64,000 bases of DNA from Mycoplasmopsis phocirhinis (GTDB lineage Bacteria; Bacillota_I; Bacilli_A; Mycoplasmatales; Metamycoplasmataceae). Position 1 is the stretch's first letter. Every line of letters begins with the position of its first letter. Location: the NCBI RefSeq assembly GCF_004216495.1, contig NZ_CP034841.1, positions 186,001 through 250,000 on the forward strand. Reading direction: 5' to 3'. The notes below the pieces were generated by a model, which did not search any database, was not told where the DNA came from, and saw only the letters and a list, made by a program, of their open reading frames with translations. This document shows, piece after piece, positions 27,001 through 37,506 of the stretch. Made by a program: the position numbers and the translations under genes.

Positions 27001-27115
27001 TCTTTTTTAACTTTTTTTCCTGCGTTGGTATAAAACTTAAAATTGTTCCAACGCTTATAGTTGCAGTTAATGTAGCTGCTATAACTACTATACTTTTTTT
27101 TACTTTTGAATTCAT
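18050..27115 (-). CDS. Giant SGNH/GDSL hydrolase with long repeat region
   Basis: One frame of 3,022 codons, with TGA as Trp between and within all segments. Residues 8-29 form an uncleaved signal anchor. A complete SGNH hydrolase follows: GDS with nucleophile Ser100, GAND with Asn210, and DIHPGAKGY giving Asp353 and His355. After about residue 700 the protein is almost entirely helical, with degenerate repeats of about 305-310 residues. Recurrent landmarks are an F..L... block, then a FDLI/FLDLIK block, then an aromatic YPELN-like block, starting near residues 843, 1145, 1765, 2075 and 2384. The last 330 residues are aromatic-rich and different. It is probably a surface esterase or lipase with a stalk. 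The substrate is unknown. Confidence 0.85.
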
Positions 27116-27139
27116 ATTTTCCTCATAATTAATTGTTTA

Positions 27140-27145
27140 ATTATA
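27140..27145 (-). promoter_or_regulatory. -10 box of the SGNH hydrolase gene
   Basis: GGTATAATTAAAC on the minus strand places TATAAT 24 bases upstream of the ATG at 27115. GAGGAAA serves as ribosome site. Confidence 0.6.
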
Positions 27146-27244
27146 CCTTAATATTATTTATATTATTAAGAGTCAAAATAGCGATTATATAAATTTAAAA
27201 TTTAAAGATTGCTGTCAAAATTATCTTATTTGTAGTTAGCAAAA

Positions 27245-27404
27245 AGAAAAAACGGAGTTGGGGTTCTCCGTTTATTAAAATTATAAAAATTTGATTCAAT
27301 CGTTAATTTAAGGGGAATAACGATTGTTGGATAAAAAATGAAAATATTTTAATTTGTGTTTCCGGTTTTTTGTTTTGTAACATTACCATTATAGTATCGT
27401 TACG
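27245..27404 (-). ncRNA. Candidate structured small RNA
   Basis: The minus strand carries an extended -10 (TGCTATACT, 27417-27410 region), then three hairpins: GTAAC...GTTAC enclosing ATACTATAATGGTAAT (27403-27376), CAATCGTTA...TAACGATTG (27327-27297), and AAACGGAG...CTCCGTTT followed by a T-rich run (27276-27245), which is a standard terminator. No ORF with a ribosome site is present. None of the signatures of 4.5S RNA, tmRNA or RNase P RNA occurs, so the identity is open. It could also be a long 3' UTR of the deaminase gene at 27498. Confidence 0.45.
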
Positions 27405-27497
27405 GGGTTAGTATAGCACAATATTAATTTTTTTAACATTTTTAAATATTTAAATATTCAAAATACGGAATGGTTACCATATGTTGAATTAGTTTTT

Positions 27498-27995
27498 TTA
27501 AAGAACAAAATTTTTGTCACCTACTTTTACTTCAATACTAGTTTGTAGTGCTAGATGTCTAGATTCTATACCACAACTTTGCAAAATATATCTGGCGATT
27601 TTAGCGTCTTCAGTGTTGTGATATTTGTCATTTTCGTAAATAATTGTTTTAATACCTGCTTGAACAATGGTTTTAGCACAATTTGAGCACGGATAAAGCG
27701 AGGTGTATAAAATTGCGTTTTTAGTTTTACCAAAAGCATTGATAATTGCGTTAATTTCTGCGTGAACTACATAAGGATATTTGGTTTTAGATATATTGTT
27801 GTCAATGCTGTTTCTTGTTCAAGGAAATGCATCATCAATACCTCCGGGCATTCCGTTATAGCCTAATCCAATTACTTTTTTATCTCCATCAATAATACAT
27901 GCCCCCACTTTTGTGTTTGGGTCTTTTGAGCGCATGGCAGATATTTTAGCCAAAGCCATAAAATAGCCATCTCAATACAACGATTCATTTTTCAT
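27498..27995 (-). CDS. dCMP/cytidine deaminase family protein
   Basis: A 165-residue zinc-dependent deaminase. HAEINAI supplies the first zinc ligand and the catalytic Glu, and PCSNCAK supplies the two Cys ligands. The N-terminal [13 protein letters not shown] and [11 protein letters not shown] segments identify the ComEB/dCMP deaminase branch, which converts dCMP to dUMP for thymidylate synthesis. There is one TGA Trp. It is divergent from the operon starting at 28039, with about 43 bases between the starts. Confidence 0.92.
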
Positions 27996-28038
27996 TCACT
28001 TATTATATAATATATATTAAATATTAACGGGAGGCAAA

Positions 28039-28338
28039 ATGGCAAACACAGAAAAAGATCCAATTATTTCGCAATTAAAAATTCAAAAAAGACGAGAAGA
28101 ATTGCTTAAACTTCATGAAGAAAATAAATTGTTATTACAAAATCCTTCTTTAGTTCAACCTGATACAATGCAAGAACAAGAATGCGATAATGTTGAATGT
28201 TTATTAAATCAAGACAAACTTGACGCAAAAGAATTAAAAAAACATAAAATTCAAAAATATATAGGCATAGTTTCTTCAATCGCCATTATAATTATTTTGC
28301 TAATTGTGGCAATATTTATAGGTCGAATCGAGAACTAA
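28039..28338 (+). CDS. Small C-terminally anchored protein in the cdaA operon
   Basis: A 99-residue protein. The first ~75 residues are highly charged and probably coiled coil (QKRREELLKLHEENKLL). Residues about 78-96 are one membrane helix, and only a few residues follow it, so it is tail-anchored with its bulk in the cytoplasm. The ribosome site is GGGAGG. Its stop is directly followed by the cdaA ATG. I do not recognise the family. In many Firmicutes the cdaA neighbour is the extracellular regulator CdaR; this protein has the opposite topology and no YbbR repeat. Confidence 0.8.
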   Translation: MANTEKDPIISQLKIQKRREELLKLHEENKLLLQNPSLVQPDTMQEQECDNVECLLNQDKLDAKELKKHKIQKYIGIVSSIAIIIILLIVAIFIGRIEN

Positions 28339-28953
28339 ATGAACCAGAATTTTAACACAGAACAGAACAATGTTTTAAAAACAAATAGCATAATTTTATA
28401 TTTAACTTTTGCTTTATTAATTGTTGTTATTTTAGCAATAATTTTACCTAAAATTATTGATTTATCAAGAGCTAAATTTGCTAAAAAACGTTTTGAAAAA
28501 CTAGGCAGCAGTTCGCAAATTAGGTTAATTAATCAATTGCGTGAAGCAGTCGAACATTTTTCAAAAACTAAAACGGGAGCTTTAATTACAATTGAAAATA
28601 CTGATAATTTAGATAGCCTAAGAACTGATGGATTAATTTTAGACGCGGATATAAGTTCGTCGTTATTGATTGCTATTTTTAATAAAGAATCTCCACTTCA
28701 TGACGGAGCCGTAATAATTAGAGATAATAAAATTCACTACGCAGCAACTTTTTATAAAATATCTAAAAAATCAATAGATAATCACTATGGGGCTAGACAT
28801 CGTGCTGCTATTGGCATCAGTGAAGTTTGTGATGCACTTACAATCATTGTAAGTGAAGAGAGCGGCGATGTAAGATTTGTAAAAAACGGAACATTTTTTA
28901 AAATTAGACTTGAACAATTTCAAGAACAATTAATCAAATATTTAAAGGATTAA
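28339..28953 (+). CDS. cdaA: Diadenylate cyclase (CdaM type)
   Basis: A 204-residue enzyme that makes cyclic di-AMP from two ATP. There is one N-terminal membrane helix (about 17-39), as in the mollicute CdaM enzymes, rather than the three of Bacillus CdaA. The DAC domain carries DGAV at 122-125 and RHRAAIGIS starting at Arg153, the two catalytic motifs, both intact. It is translated directly after the small anchored protein and just before mgtE. c-di-AMP commonly controls K+ and Mg2+ transport, which fits the operon partner and the KtrAB genes at 49.6-51.9 kb. Confidence 0.95.
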   Translation: MNQNFNTEQNNVLKTNSIILYLTFALLIVVILAIILPKIIDLSRAKFAKKRFEKLGSSSQIRLINQLREAVEHFSKTKTGALITIENTDNLDSLRTDGLILDADISSSLLIAIFNKESPLHDGAVIIRDNKIHYAATFYKISKKSIDNHYGARHRAAIGISEVCDALTIIVSEESGDVRFVKNGTFFKIRLEQFQEQLIKYLKD

Positions 28954-28954
28954 A

Positions 28955-30403
28955 ATGACACCAAACGATGAAAAACAAATTCAGAATGATATTAAGCTCG
29001 TTGTTGAAACAAAAGATATAAAGCGAGCAAGAGATTTAATCGATGAAATTCCTAATGCTGATATTGCTGCAGCTCTTGCAGAATTAGAAAATGATCAACA
29101 AATTACTTTTTTAAGAATGCTTAAAACGCCAGATGCCGCCGAAGTTTTTTCTTATTTAGAAACCGAACACCAAAGAGAATTAGCACTAGGTTTTAGCGAG
29201 GAATGAAGCATGAAAATGCTCCAAGAATTACAAAGTGATGAATTAGCTGATGTTTTAGAAGAATTACCGGCTAATGTAACAAGTAAAATTATTGCCTATA
29301 CTCCACAAGAAAAACGTAATGAAATTAATAAAATTTTAAGTTATGCTGACGATGAAGTGGGTAGTATCATGAGTATTGACATTTCCTCAATTCAAAATAC
29401 ATATACTTGTGAACAAGCATTGTTTAAAATCAAGCGTGATTATTCAAAAAATAAAGCTGAATTAGTTCATTATTATTATGTAGTCGATGCTACTCAAAAA
29501 TTATTAGGTGTTTTAACTTTAGAAGAAATAATTTTTGCCAATGCTAATGCTAAAATTGATGACATTTATTCGCCAGTTACATCAATCTCAGCTAATGATA
29601 AACAAGAACAAGCAGCTAAAATTTTTAGTGAGCATGATATGTCTGTGCTACCAGTAATAAATCAAGACAAACGTTTAATCGGTATGATAACTAGTGATGA
29701 TGTTATTGATGTGATTCACGAAGCAGCAACCGAAGATTTATATAAAATGGCTGGTATTAATTCAAAAGCATGACAGGCTGAAGAATATTTAAAAACACCT
29801 TGATACGCTCTTTTAAAACATAGAATTTTGTGAGGCTTAATTATTTTATTGTTCTCTTCACTTTTAGAAATAGTTGCATATTTTTTATTTAAAAATGTTT
29901 TTTCAACATTTATTCAACAATTAAATATATCAATGTTAAGTCTATTTATTAGTTTTGTTGTATTTATTCCGACTATAAATGCTGTTATTCGAAACGGCGG
30001 AGCTCAAACTAACATAACAATTAAAAGAGCTCTAACAATGGATTTACTCGAAAAAGGCGATTACAAAAAAGTAATTTTTAAAGAAACACTTATTGGTTTT
30101 AGTTTTGGCTTATTTTTAGCTTTTGTTAATGTTGCGAGAATGAGTATATTCTTAGCCGCTACTGGTGATTTAACTAAATTTATGCTTAAATCATGAGCAA
30201 TTATAATTACAATTTCAATTGCTTTAATTATTGCAATGACTTTAGTTCAATTAATTTCAGCTCTAATTCCTATTATTTATGTTTGTCTAAAAAAAGACCC
30301 ATCTAATTTATCATTAGTTTTATTAAATTCTATAGCTGAACTTGTTTCAATAATTATTGTATTTATTCTTAGTTTTGTGGTACTAAATAATTTTATTTTA
30401 TAA
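28955..30403 (+). CDS. mgtE: Magnesium transporter MgtE
   Basis: A 482-residue channel protein. The N-terminal superhelical domain (to about 125) has repeated L..LP..... motifs (LEELPANVTSKIIAYT). Two CBS domains (about 130-260) contain DDEVGSIM and a PVINQDKRLIGMITSDDV segment. Five membrane helices follow, with the conserved NAVIRNGGAQT pore-region motif near 345-355. Several TGA Trp codons occur, including 29204 and 29770. It begins 1 base after the cdaA stop. MgtE opens at low cytosolic Mg2+ through its own Mg-sensing domains. Confidence 0.95.
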
Positions 30404-30414
30404 AGACTAATTTC

Positions 30415-30460
30415 AATCATTTTTTCAGTATTTTTATTGACAAAAATGATTTTTTAATTT
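30415..30460 (+). terminator. Terminator after mgtE
   Basis: AATCATTTTT pairs with AAAAATGATT (30415-30451) around a 17-base loop and is followed by a T-rich run. Confidence 0.65.
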
Positions 30461-30501
30461 TTATTAGATACCAAGTAAATAATTTAAATCAATAAATTTA
30501 G

Positions 30502-30507
30502 TATAAT
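30502..30507 (+). promoter_or_regulatory. -10 box of asnS
   Basis: TATAAT within TTAGTATAATTTATT, 110 bases before the asnS start. The intervening leader has no obvious ORF or T-box motif. Confidence 0.5.
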
Positions 30508-30616
30508 TTATTATATTTATTTATATCTAAATTAAATTTGACTAACTAGTGTTTGAATAAAAACAAAGTAAATTTGTGTAAATAACAATGTCATTATTAG
30601 TAAATTAAGGAGAAAT

Positions 30617-31984
30617 ATGTCGCAAACTGAAATTACAATTAAACATTTATTTTTAAATAAATTAGATTATGCAAATGCTAAATTAGAATTTAAAGCGTGA
30701 GTAGTTGCTAATAGAGGTAATAAAAAAATTAGATTTATTGAAATTAATGATGGTTCTAGTGTGCAAAATCTACAAGTAGCCTTAAAAGGCGATAATTTTG
30801 ATTTTGAAATTTTATCTCAAGTTCATTTAGGAGCAGCAATTAGAGTTCAAGGAAATATAACTTTAACGCCAAATGCCCCACAACCTTTAGAATTGGTGGC
30901 AAATGAATTCGAATTATTAAGAGATACAGATTTAGATTATCCGATTCAAAAACAAGTCATTAATCTCGAAACTTTAAGAGAAATTCCTCATGTAAGACAC
31001 CGCACGAATTTATTAAGGTGCGTAATGTTAATTCGCTCAACATTAGCATTACAAGTTCATCAATATTTCGCTAAAAACAATTTTTTATATTTCAATGCTC
31101 CTATTATTACCTCAAACGATGGTGAAGGGGCTGGTGAAACATTTGAGGTTAGAGATTCAAATTCAAAAAACCCGTTTTTTGGCGCTGATAAAAAAGCTAC
31201 ATTAGGAGTTACGGGCCAATTACACGCAGAAAGTTATGCGATCGGATTTAAAAAAGTTTATACGTTTGCTCCTACCTTTAGAGCTGAGCACTCAAACACA
31301 AAAAAACATGCCGCTGAATTTTGAATGATTGAACCCGAAGTTGCTTTTTATGATTTAAATGACATTATTAATTTAGCTGACGATTTTCTTAAAACAGTAA
31401 TTAAAAACACTATTGAAATTCACCCCAAGGAATTTAAATTTTTAGTTGACAATATTGATAGTGAATTATTAAATAATTTAAACAAATTCATTAACACTAA
31501 ACTTGCCATTCTTGACTATCGTGATGCATTAAAAGAATTGCAAAAAGTAAAGGAAATTTTTGAAGATCAAAATATAGAATTTGGTTTAGATTTTGCAACT
31601 GAACACGAAAAATACTTAGCTTCTAATGTTGCAAAAGGTCCAGTGGCAATTATTAATTTTCCAAAAGAATTTAAAGCATTTTATATGCACCAAAATGAAG
31701 ATAATGACACAGTCGCCTCATTTGATTTATTAGTTCCTGGAATTGGAGAATTAATAGGTGGTAGCCAGCGTGAAGTTAATTATGATAAATTATTACACCG
31801 AGCTAATGAAGTTGGAATTAGCCAAGAAGAATTACAATGATATCTTGATTTAAGACGTTTTGGCGATTCTGGTTCAAGTGGTTTTGGAGTTGGGTTTGAA
31901 CGTTTAGTGATGTTTGTAACCGGCGTTGATAACATCCGCGATGTAATCCCTTATCCTCGTACATCGGGCAATATTAAAATGTAA
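30617..31984 (+). CDS. asnS: Asparaginyl-tRNA synthetase
   Basis: A 455-residue class II synthetase that charges tRNA-Asn. An N-terminal OB-fold anticodon-binding domain (to about 105) precedes the catalytic core. Motif 2 appears as [16 protein letters not shown], with the Trp encoded by TGA at 31322, and motif 3 as [11 protein letters not shown] near the C terminus. EGAGETFEV is typical of AsnRS and separates it from AspRS. The ribosome site is AAGGAGA. It is followed after 15 bases by a glycosyltransferase gene, so they may be co-transcribed. Confidence 0.96.
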
Positions 31985-31999
31985 ACTATAAGGAGTTAG

Positions 32000-33013
32000 A
32001 TGAAATTATCAATTATTACGCCTTCAATCACGCACTGAAAAGAACTTGAATATATTTCTGGCGTTTTACGCAACCAAAACAATCAAGATTTTGAAGTTAT
32101 TTTTGTTATTTCTAAACCCAACAAAAAAATATATTCAATAGTTGAAAACAATATCCAATTTTTTGGTTCCAGAGTTAAAGTTGTTTTTAACCAAAAACAT
32201 AAAAGCATTCAAAGTGATATTTTAGCTGCATTTCATTTGGTAAAAAATCAATATGTGTATGTGTTAAGTCCCGATTCGGTTATCAAGAAAAATTTTGTAA
32301 GAATTTTAACTGACAAATTAACTGATAATCAACCTCATATTTTGGAATTTAGACCAAATTTGACTGGTTCAATTAAATGACATCCTTATTCAAGAATAAA
32401 TACAAACTCAATAATTAATAAAAAAGATAATCCAGATTTTATTGCTTACGCATTTCCATTTATTTTTAATAAAGTTTTTAAAAAAAGTTATATTGAACAA
32501 TTTATGAATTATCGTGTGAAAGAAATGAATGATACTAAATTCGCGACCGAATTATTATATATTTTGTTAGTTAATGCTGAATCATATTTATATTGAAATA
32601 TTTCCCTTGTTAAAGAACATATTTCATCTTCAACTTGACTTGCTCCAAATAATTTTGTTGCCCAATTCAAAATAATTGAAAATTTTATTAATACCAATAA
32701 TTTAGATTTGCTTTCGGAAATTACATATGCTAAATTGTATTTTTTACAGATTGTTTTATTAGGTTTTTTGAATTCAAGACAATTTTCAGTATTTAAAGTT
32801 TTACACTACATTTTTGATTCACGTAAAAAATTTAATGAAAAACGAGCACAAAAATTTTTAAAAGATCTTTATACATTATTGAAAAAATATCATGATGAAA
32901 ATTCGCAAGTATTTTTAGTTAATCGCTATTTTAATAAAATCAATAAAGAAGCAGGATATTTAAAAAAATTATTAAATTTAGAAACTGCTGTGCAAATTTA
33001 TAAAAACCTTTAA
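32000..33013 (+). CDS. Family 2 glycosyltransferase-like protein
   Basis: A 337-residue protein opening with MKLSIITPSITHWKELEY, the first beta-strand and nucleotide-binding loop of GT-A family 2 enzymes. QNNQDFEVIFV and a VLSPDSVIKKNFV segment near residue 90 (in place of the usual DxD, here SPDS) follow. No membrane helices are obvious. Such enzymes in mycoplasmas build glycolipids or capsule, but the sugar donor and acceptor are unknown. The acidic pair being reduced to a single Asp is notable. The 3' end overlaps the next gene (TAATG). Confidence 0.75.
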
Positions 33014-33675
33014 TGAAATTCTTACATAAAAATGTTTCATTTTGGCGGCGTTTTGCCTCAAATTTAATTGATTTTTTTATTTTTGTTTCTTTAATTATAG
33101 GATTGTGAAAAATATTGAATTTCAATTCAACTAATAATGAAATTAAGATTGCTTCTTGGTACACATTTTTAATATTTTCTTGGTTAATTAGTTTAAATTT
33201 GTTCGTTGTAATCCCGTTTTTTTGAAATTATCGTAGTTTAGGTTTAATCTTAACAAGGCTTCAAATTTTGATAAAAACTAAAAAAAACAAATTAGTGAAA
33301 TGCTTGATAATTTATGGTTTCAATTTTGGTTTTTATTCGTTAATAATTTTAATTATGTTAGTTGGTATTCAAACATCACAAATTCAAAATTTATATGTTC
33401 AAAATATTTCGGCATTAAATAATTTAGATTTAAATTTAGTATTTATTGCTCGAATCATATCTGTTTTAACCGGTGTTTGAACATTGTTGATTTTGTTAAA
33501 TTATGCTTTGATTTTAGCCACAAAAAAACATAGTGGGCTATTTGAAAAAATTTTTTCTTATCGTGTTGTTTATATAAAACATTTTAATCAAAACGATAAA
33601 TTTAATCAAATAAAACTTGTGCCATTTAAAACAAAAAAAGTTGAAATAATTTTTAGAGAGGTAGATAATGACTAG
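33013..33675 (+). CDS. RDD family membrane protein
   Basis: A 220-residue protein. FWRRFASNLIDFFIF at residues 10-24 is the RDD-family entry helix, with R..A..ID preserved. It has about four membrane helices (near 19-36, 46-70, 98-118 and 140-165) and a basic C-terminal tail. The function of the family is not settled; some members are linked to ion homeostasis. It is translationally coupled to the glycosyltransferase upstream and overlaps pcrA by 8 bases. Confidence 0.8.
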
Positions 33676-35872
33676 AAGAGAAATGATTTTATCCCAATTA
33701 AATAAAGAACAAGAACAAGCCCTGTTTCATTTTACATCACCTTTGCGCATTATTGCTGGTGCTGGTTCAGGTAAAACTCGTGTTTTAACTCGTAAAATTG
33801 CTTATTTAATTACAGAAATGGATGTTTCACCATCTAAAATAGTTGCTCTTACTTTCACAAATAAAGCAGCAAATGAAATGACACAAAGAATAAAATATTA
33901 CATAAACCCTAATAGCGAAAAATTTCAAGCCTTAACTTTTCATTTGCTTTGTTCACAAATATTGCGTGAAGACTCTCATTATTTAGGAATAAAAAATGAT
34001 TTTCAAATTCTTGATTTAATTGATCAAAAGGCTATTTTAAAAAGGATTAGAGAAAATTTAGGCGAACAACTAAACGAAGTTACACCCGAAAGTGAAAGTG
34101 TGATTTGAGATAATATCTCTTTTGCTAAATTCAATAATTTAACCGAAGATGAATTGTTTTATCATTTAAAATCTTCTGATAGAGATTCTAATGATATTTA
34201 TAATAAAAAAATAGCAAAAATCTATGCCGATTACAACAAATACCTTCAAGATTATGCGAGTTTAGATTATGATGATTTAATTGTTAAAACAAATCTGCTT
34301 TTTGAAAAATTTCCAGAAGTAGCTCAAAAATGAGCTAATAAATTTTCATATGTGATGGTAGATGAATTTCAAGATATTTCTCGTATTCAATACGAAATTG
34401 TTAAAAAAATTACTGGACCAAATACAATGCTAACTATCGTTGGAGATCCTGACCAAACAATTTATACTTGAAAAGGTGCCGACTCACAAACTATTTTTGA
34501 TTTTGAAAATGATTTTCCAAATTCAAAAACAATTGTTTTAAACCAAAATTATCGTTCAACTCAAAAAATTTTAGATGCCGCGAATAAATTAATTAAACAT
34601 AATAAAAAAAGATTCAGCAAGGATTTGATAAGCACTAGTGATCAAGAAGGAATAGACATCACTTATATGCACGCACATAGTTCTGAAGCCGAAGCACAAT
34701 GAGTGGTACGTGAAATTAATTCGTTAAAAAAACAAAAAATTCAACTAAAAAATATTGCTATTTTTTCACGAACAAATAATTATACTGCTTATTTAGAGCA
34801 AGCTTTGAACGATGAAAATATTAACCACAAAATATTAAATGGTCAAAAATTTTATCAACGCCGTGAAATTAAAGATGCTCTGGCATATTTAAGATTAGCA
34901 TATGACTATTTAGAATTATCCTTACTGCGAGTTATAAACACCCCTAGTCGTAAAATTAATACTCACACCCTTGCTAATTTACAAAAATTTGCGAGCGAAA
35001 AAAACATGTCTCTTTGAGACACATTAAATAAATACTATATGGATTTGCCAACTTCAAAAGATATTAAACGTCGTATTGTTCTTTTTGTTAATACTATTAA
35101 TTTATATCATAAGGCTTTACAAACAAATAAAATTCATGTTGTTTTACAAAAAATGTTAGAAAAAATTGGTTATTTTGAATATATAGCTAGTGATGTTAAT
35201 TTAAAAGGCGAAGGCAAAGAAAGTATTTATGAATTAATTCATTTAATTAAATCATGAGAACAAAATAACCCAGATAAAAAAATAGGCGATTATTTAGAAT
35301 CGGTTTCATTAATGTCTAATGGCGATGAATTTGATAGTGGTAATAATTATGTCTCAATTATGTCTGTACACTCAGCTAAGGGTTTAGAATTCGAAAACAT
35401 TTTCATTGTCGGTATGTCACAAAATGTCTTTCCTCATTTTAACGTGTTAAAAAGTGAAAATAAAGAAGCTCTTGAAGAAGAAAGGCGTTTAGCATATGTT
35501 GCTTTAACTAGAGCCAAAAAACGTCTATTTATTTCGGATTCTTCGGGTAATTTTCAAATTGCTAAAGATAAAACCATTCAAAAAAAACCTTCACAATTTA
35601 TTAAAGAACTAGGAATTAATTCTGATGCCCATATTCTAGCAAAAGATTATGTAGCAGAGGAAATAACGGATGAAAAAGAAATTAAGCGAATTAATTCACA
35701 TATAATAGTTGGCGATATTGTTTCTCATCCATCATTTGGAGAAGGTACAGTTTTAAATGCTAATGCTTCAACATTAACTATTAAATTTAAACCTAGTGGT
35801 CAAGAGAAAACTATAGATAGATATTTTTTAGGAATTAGGTTATTACGCCACACGGGAAATAATGATAAATAA
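33668..35872 (+). CDS. pcrA: UvrD/PcrA/Rep-type DNA helicase
   Basis: A 734-residue superfamily 1A helicase. Motif I AGAGSGKT is at 30-37, motif II VDEFQD at about 231-236, motif III GDPDQTIYTWKGAD soon after, motif IV-like NYRST, motif V VMSVHSAKGLEF, and motif VI VALTRAKKRLF. All are intact. The C terminus has the short beta domain seen in PcrA (VGDIVSHPSFGEG) that contacts RNA polymerase in Bacillus. The protein is assembled across five TGA Trp codons. It starts within the RDD gene and overlaps the next gene by 11 bases. Confidence 0.95.
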
Positions 35873-37472
35873 CAGGATTTTATTTATTTTTTTGTCTTTA
35901 TTTATACTGGTGGTATTGCTAATATCTATGTTTTTTTATTTTCAGCTAGCAAAAATAAAAAAACATAATAATTATGGCTTTGCTATTTTTAAATATAACA
36001 TAAAAAAGCATGCTTTAATTAGAATAACTGCAGTTCAAAAAAATTCTAATTTTATTTTTGATAATGCTAATAATCTTATATTAAAAAATAAATTTTATAA
36101 AATAGACACATTACTTAATTTTTTAGATAAAAACATCGCTGCCACAATAACCCAAATTATCAATAATCAAGTGCCAAATGTAAATGTTGTTTTAAATTCA
36201 CCGTTTAAAAATATAGTTTCAAAACAAAATTTTTTCGCTAAAAAAAATATAAATTTTGATATTCATATTAAACGATATGAAAACAGCGATGAGTTTATAA
36301 TTTCACTTTATTTAACTGAAAAAATAAATATCCCCTCAATTCAATATACTAATTTTATCCAAACGCATAACGAATTATTCGAATATAGACAATCAAAATT
36401 CATTTGTTTTTTAGCTTTTAACCCTCAACAAATTATTAATCCTAATAATCATTATATTTGAAAAAAATTAACTCAATTCTTAAATCTTAAACAACACCAA
36501 ATTAATTTTTTTTATTGACAAGGTTTAATTTTCATTTTTTTTAATAAAATAAACACTCTTGCAAAATTAAAAAAAGTAGAAAAGCAAATAAGCAAAAAAA
36601 TAATTAAATTAAATGCAAATTTAAAATTTAAAACACTTGTGAAAAATATAACTTTATTTAGCGATTTATGACCTAGTGATCCAAAAACATTGATTGATTT
36701 AATAGTTCAATCAAAATATATATTGTTGACATCAACTGGCTTAAACCCAACATTTAAAACATATTTTGCTGGCGATAAAAGTAGTTTAAATGAAGAAAAA
36801 ATCAATGAATTTATTGTAAAAAATGCCGATTATGAACAAAAAATCGATATTGGTAGTTTTGTTAAAGAATATACATTTATTATTGATGTTAATAATGACA
36901 AAAATAACGATAATTACAATATTTCTTTGGTTAAAATTGCTGGTATAAACCTAGATGATGTTAATTTTTTAAACCAAATTAATTTTAATAAAATTAAATA
37001 TGATACAGCACTGCTTAAATATCAATTAGACACAGCGATTAACGGCGAACCTTTAATGATTTTTGCTAATGAATTCGTTTTATACAATAATTTAAGCTCC
37101 TTAATTCGTCCTAATACTTTGTATATTTTACAACAACACGGCGATGAGTTTAATTTTGATTTAATTGATAAAATAATTGAGCACACAAAGATTAATAATG
37201 ATATCAAAATAGGTTTATATATTGAAAATATAAACATAAAATTGAATGAATATTTGCGATTGAATAAAATTAAAAATTATGTAGTTTCGGCTAAATTAAC
37301 AAAAAAAATAGTTCACGACACAGAAATATTTTTAAAACTAGTTGATTTTGTGCAAAACGTGAATCAATTAAATGATGTAAAAATTTATTGAGAAAATTTG
37401 CCTGACAATATCGAAGAATATTACAAACAACATTTATGCATTAAATATAGATATACGAATAAATTTAACTAA
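35862..37472 (+). CDS. Membrane-anchored protein of unknown function, possibly with an EAL-like end
   Basis: A 536-residue protein with one N-terminal membrane helix (about 8-29) and a long Lys/Asn/Ile-rich soluble part. I do not recognise it with confidence. The last ~170 residues have alternating beta-alpha texture (PLMIFANEFVLY, NTLYILQQHGDEFN, IKIGLYIENINIKL) loosely reminiscent of the TIM-barrel of EAL domains, but the catalytic EAL motif is not evident. It overlaps the end of pcrA and precedes degV by 34 bases. Confidence 0.6.
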
Positions 37473-37506
37473 ATATATAATAAATATAATACTCGGGAGG
37501 AACAAA

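Noticed and set aside
27297-27327. The middle hairpin as an independent terminator of the deaminase gene
   Set aside because: It lacks an adjacent T run; the T-rich terminator lies further on at 27245-27276.
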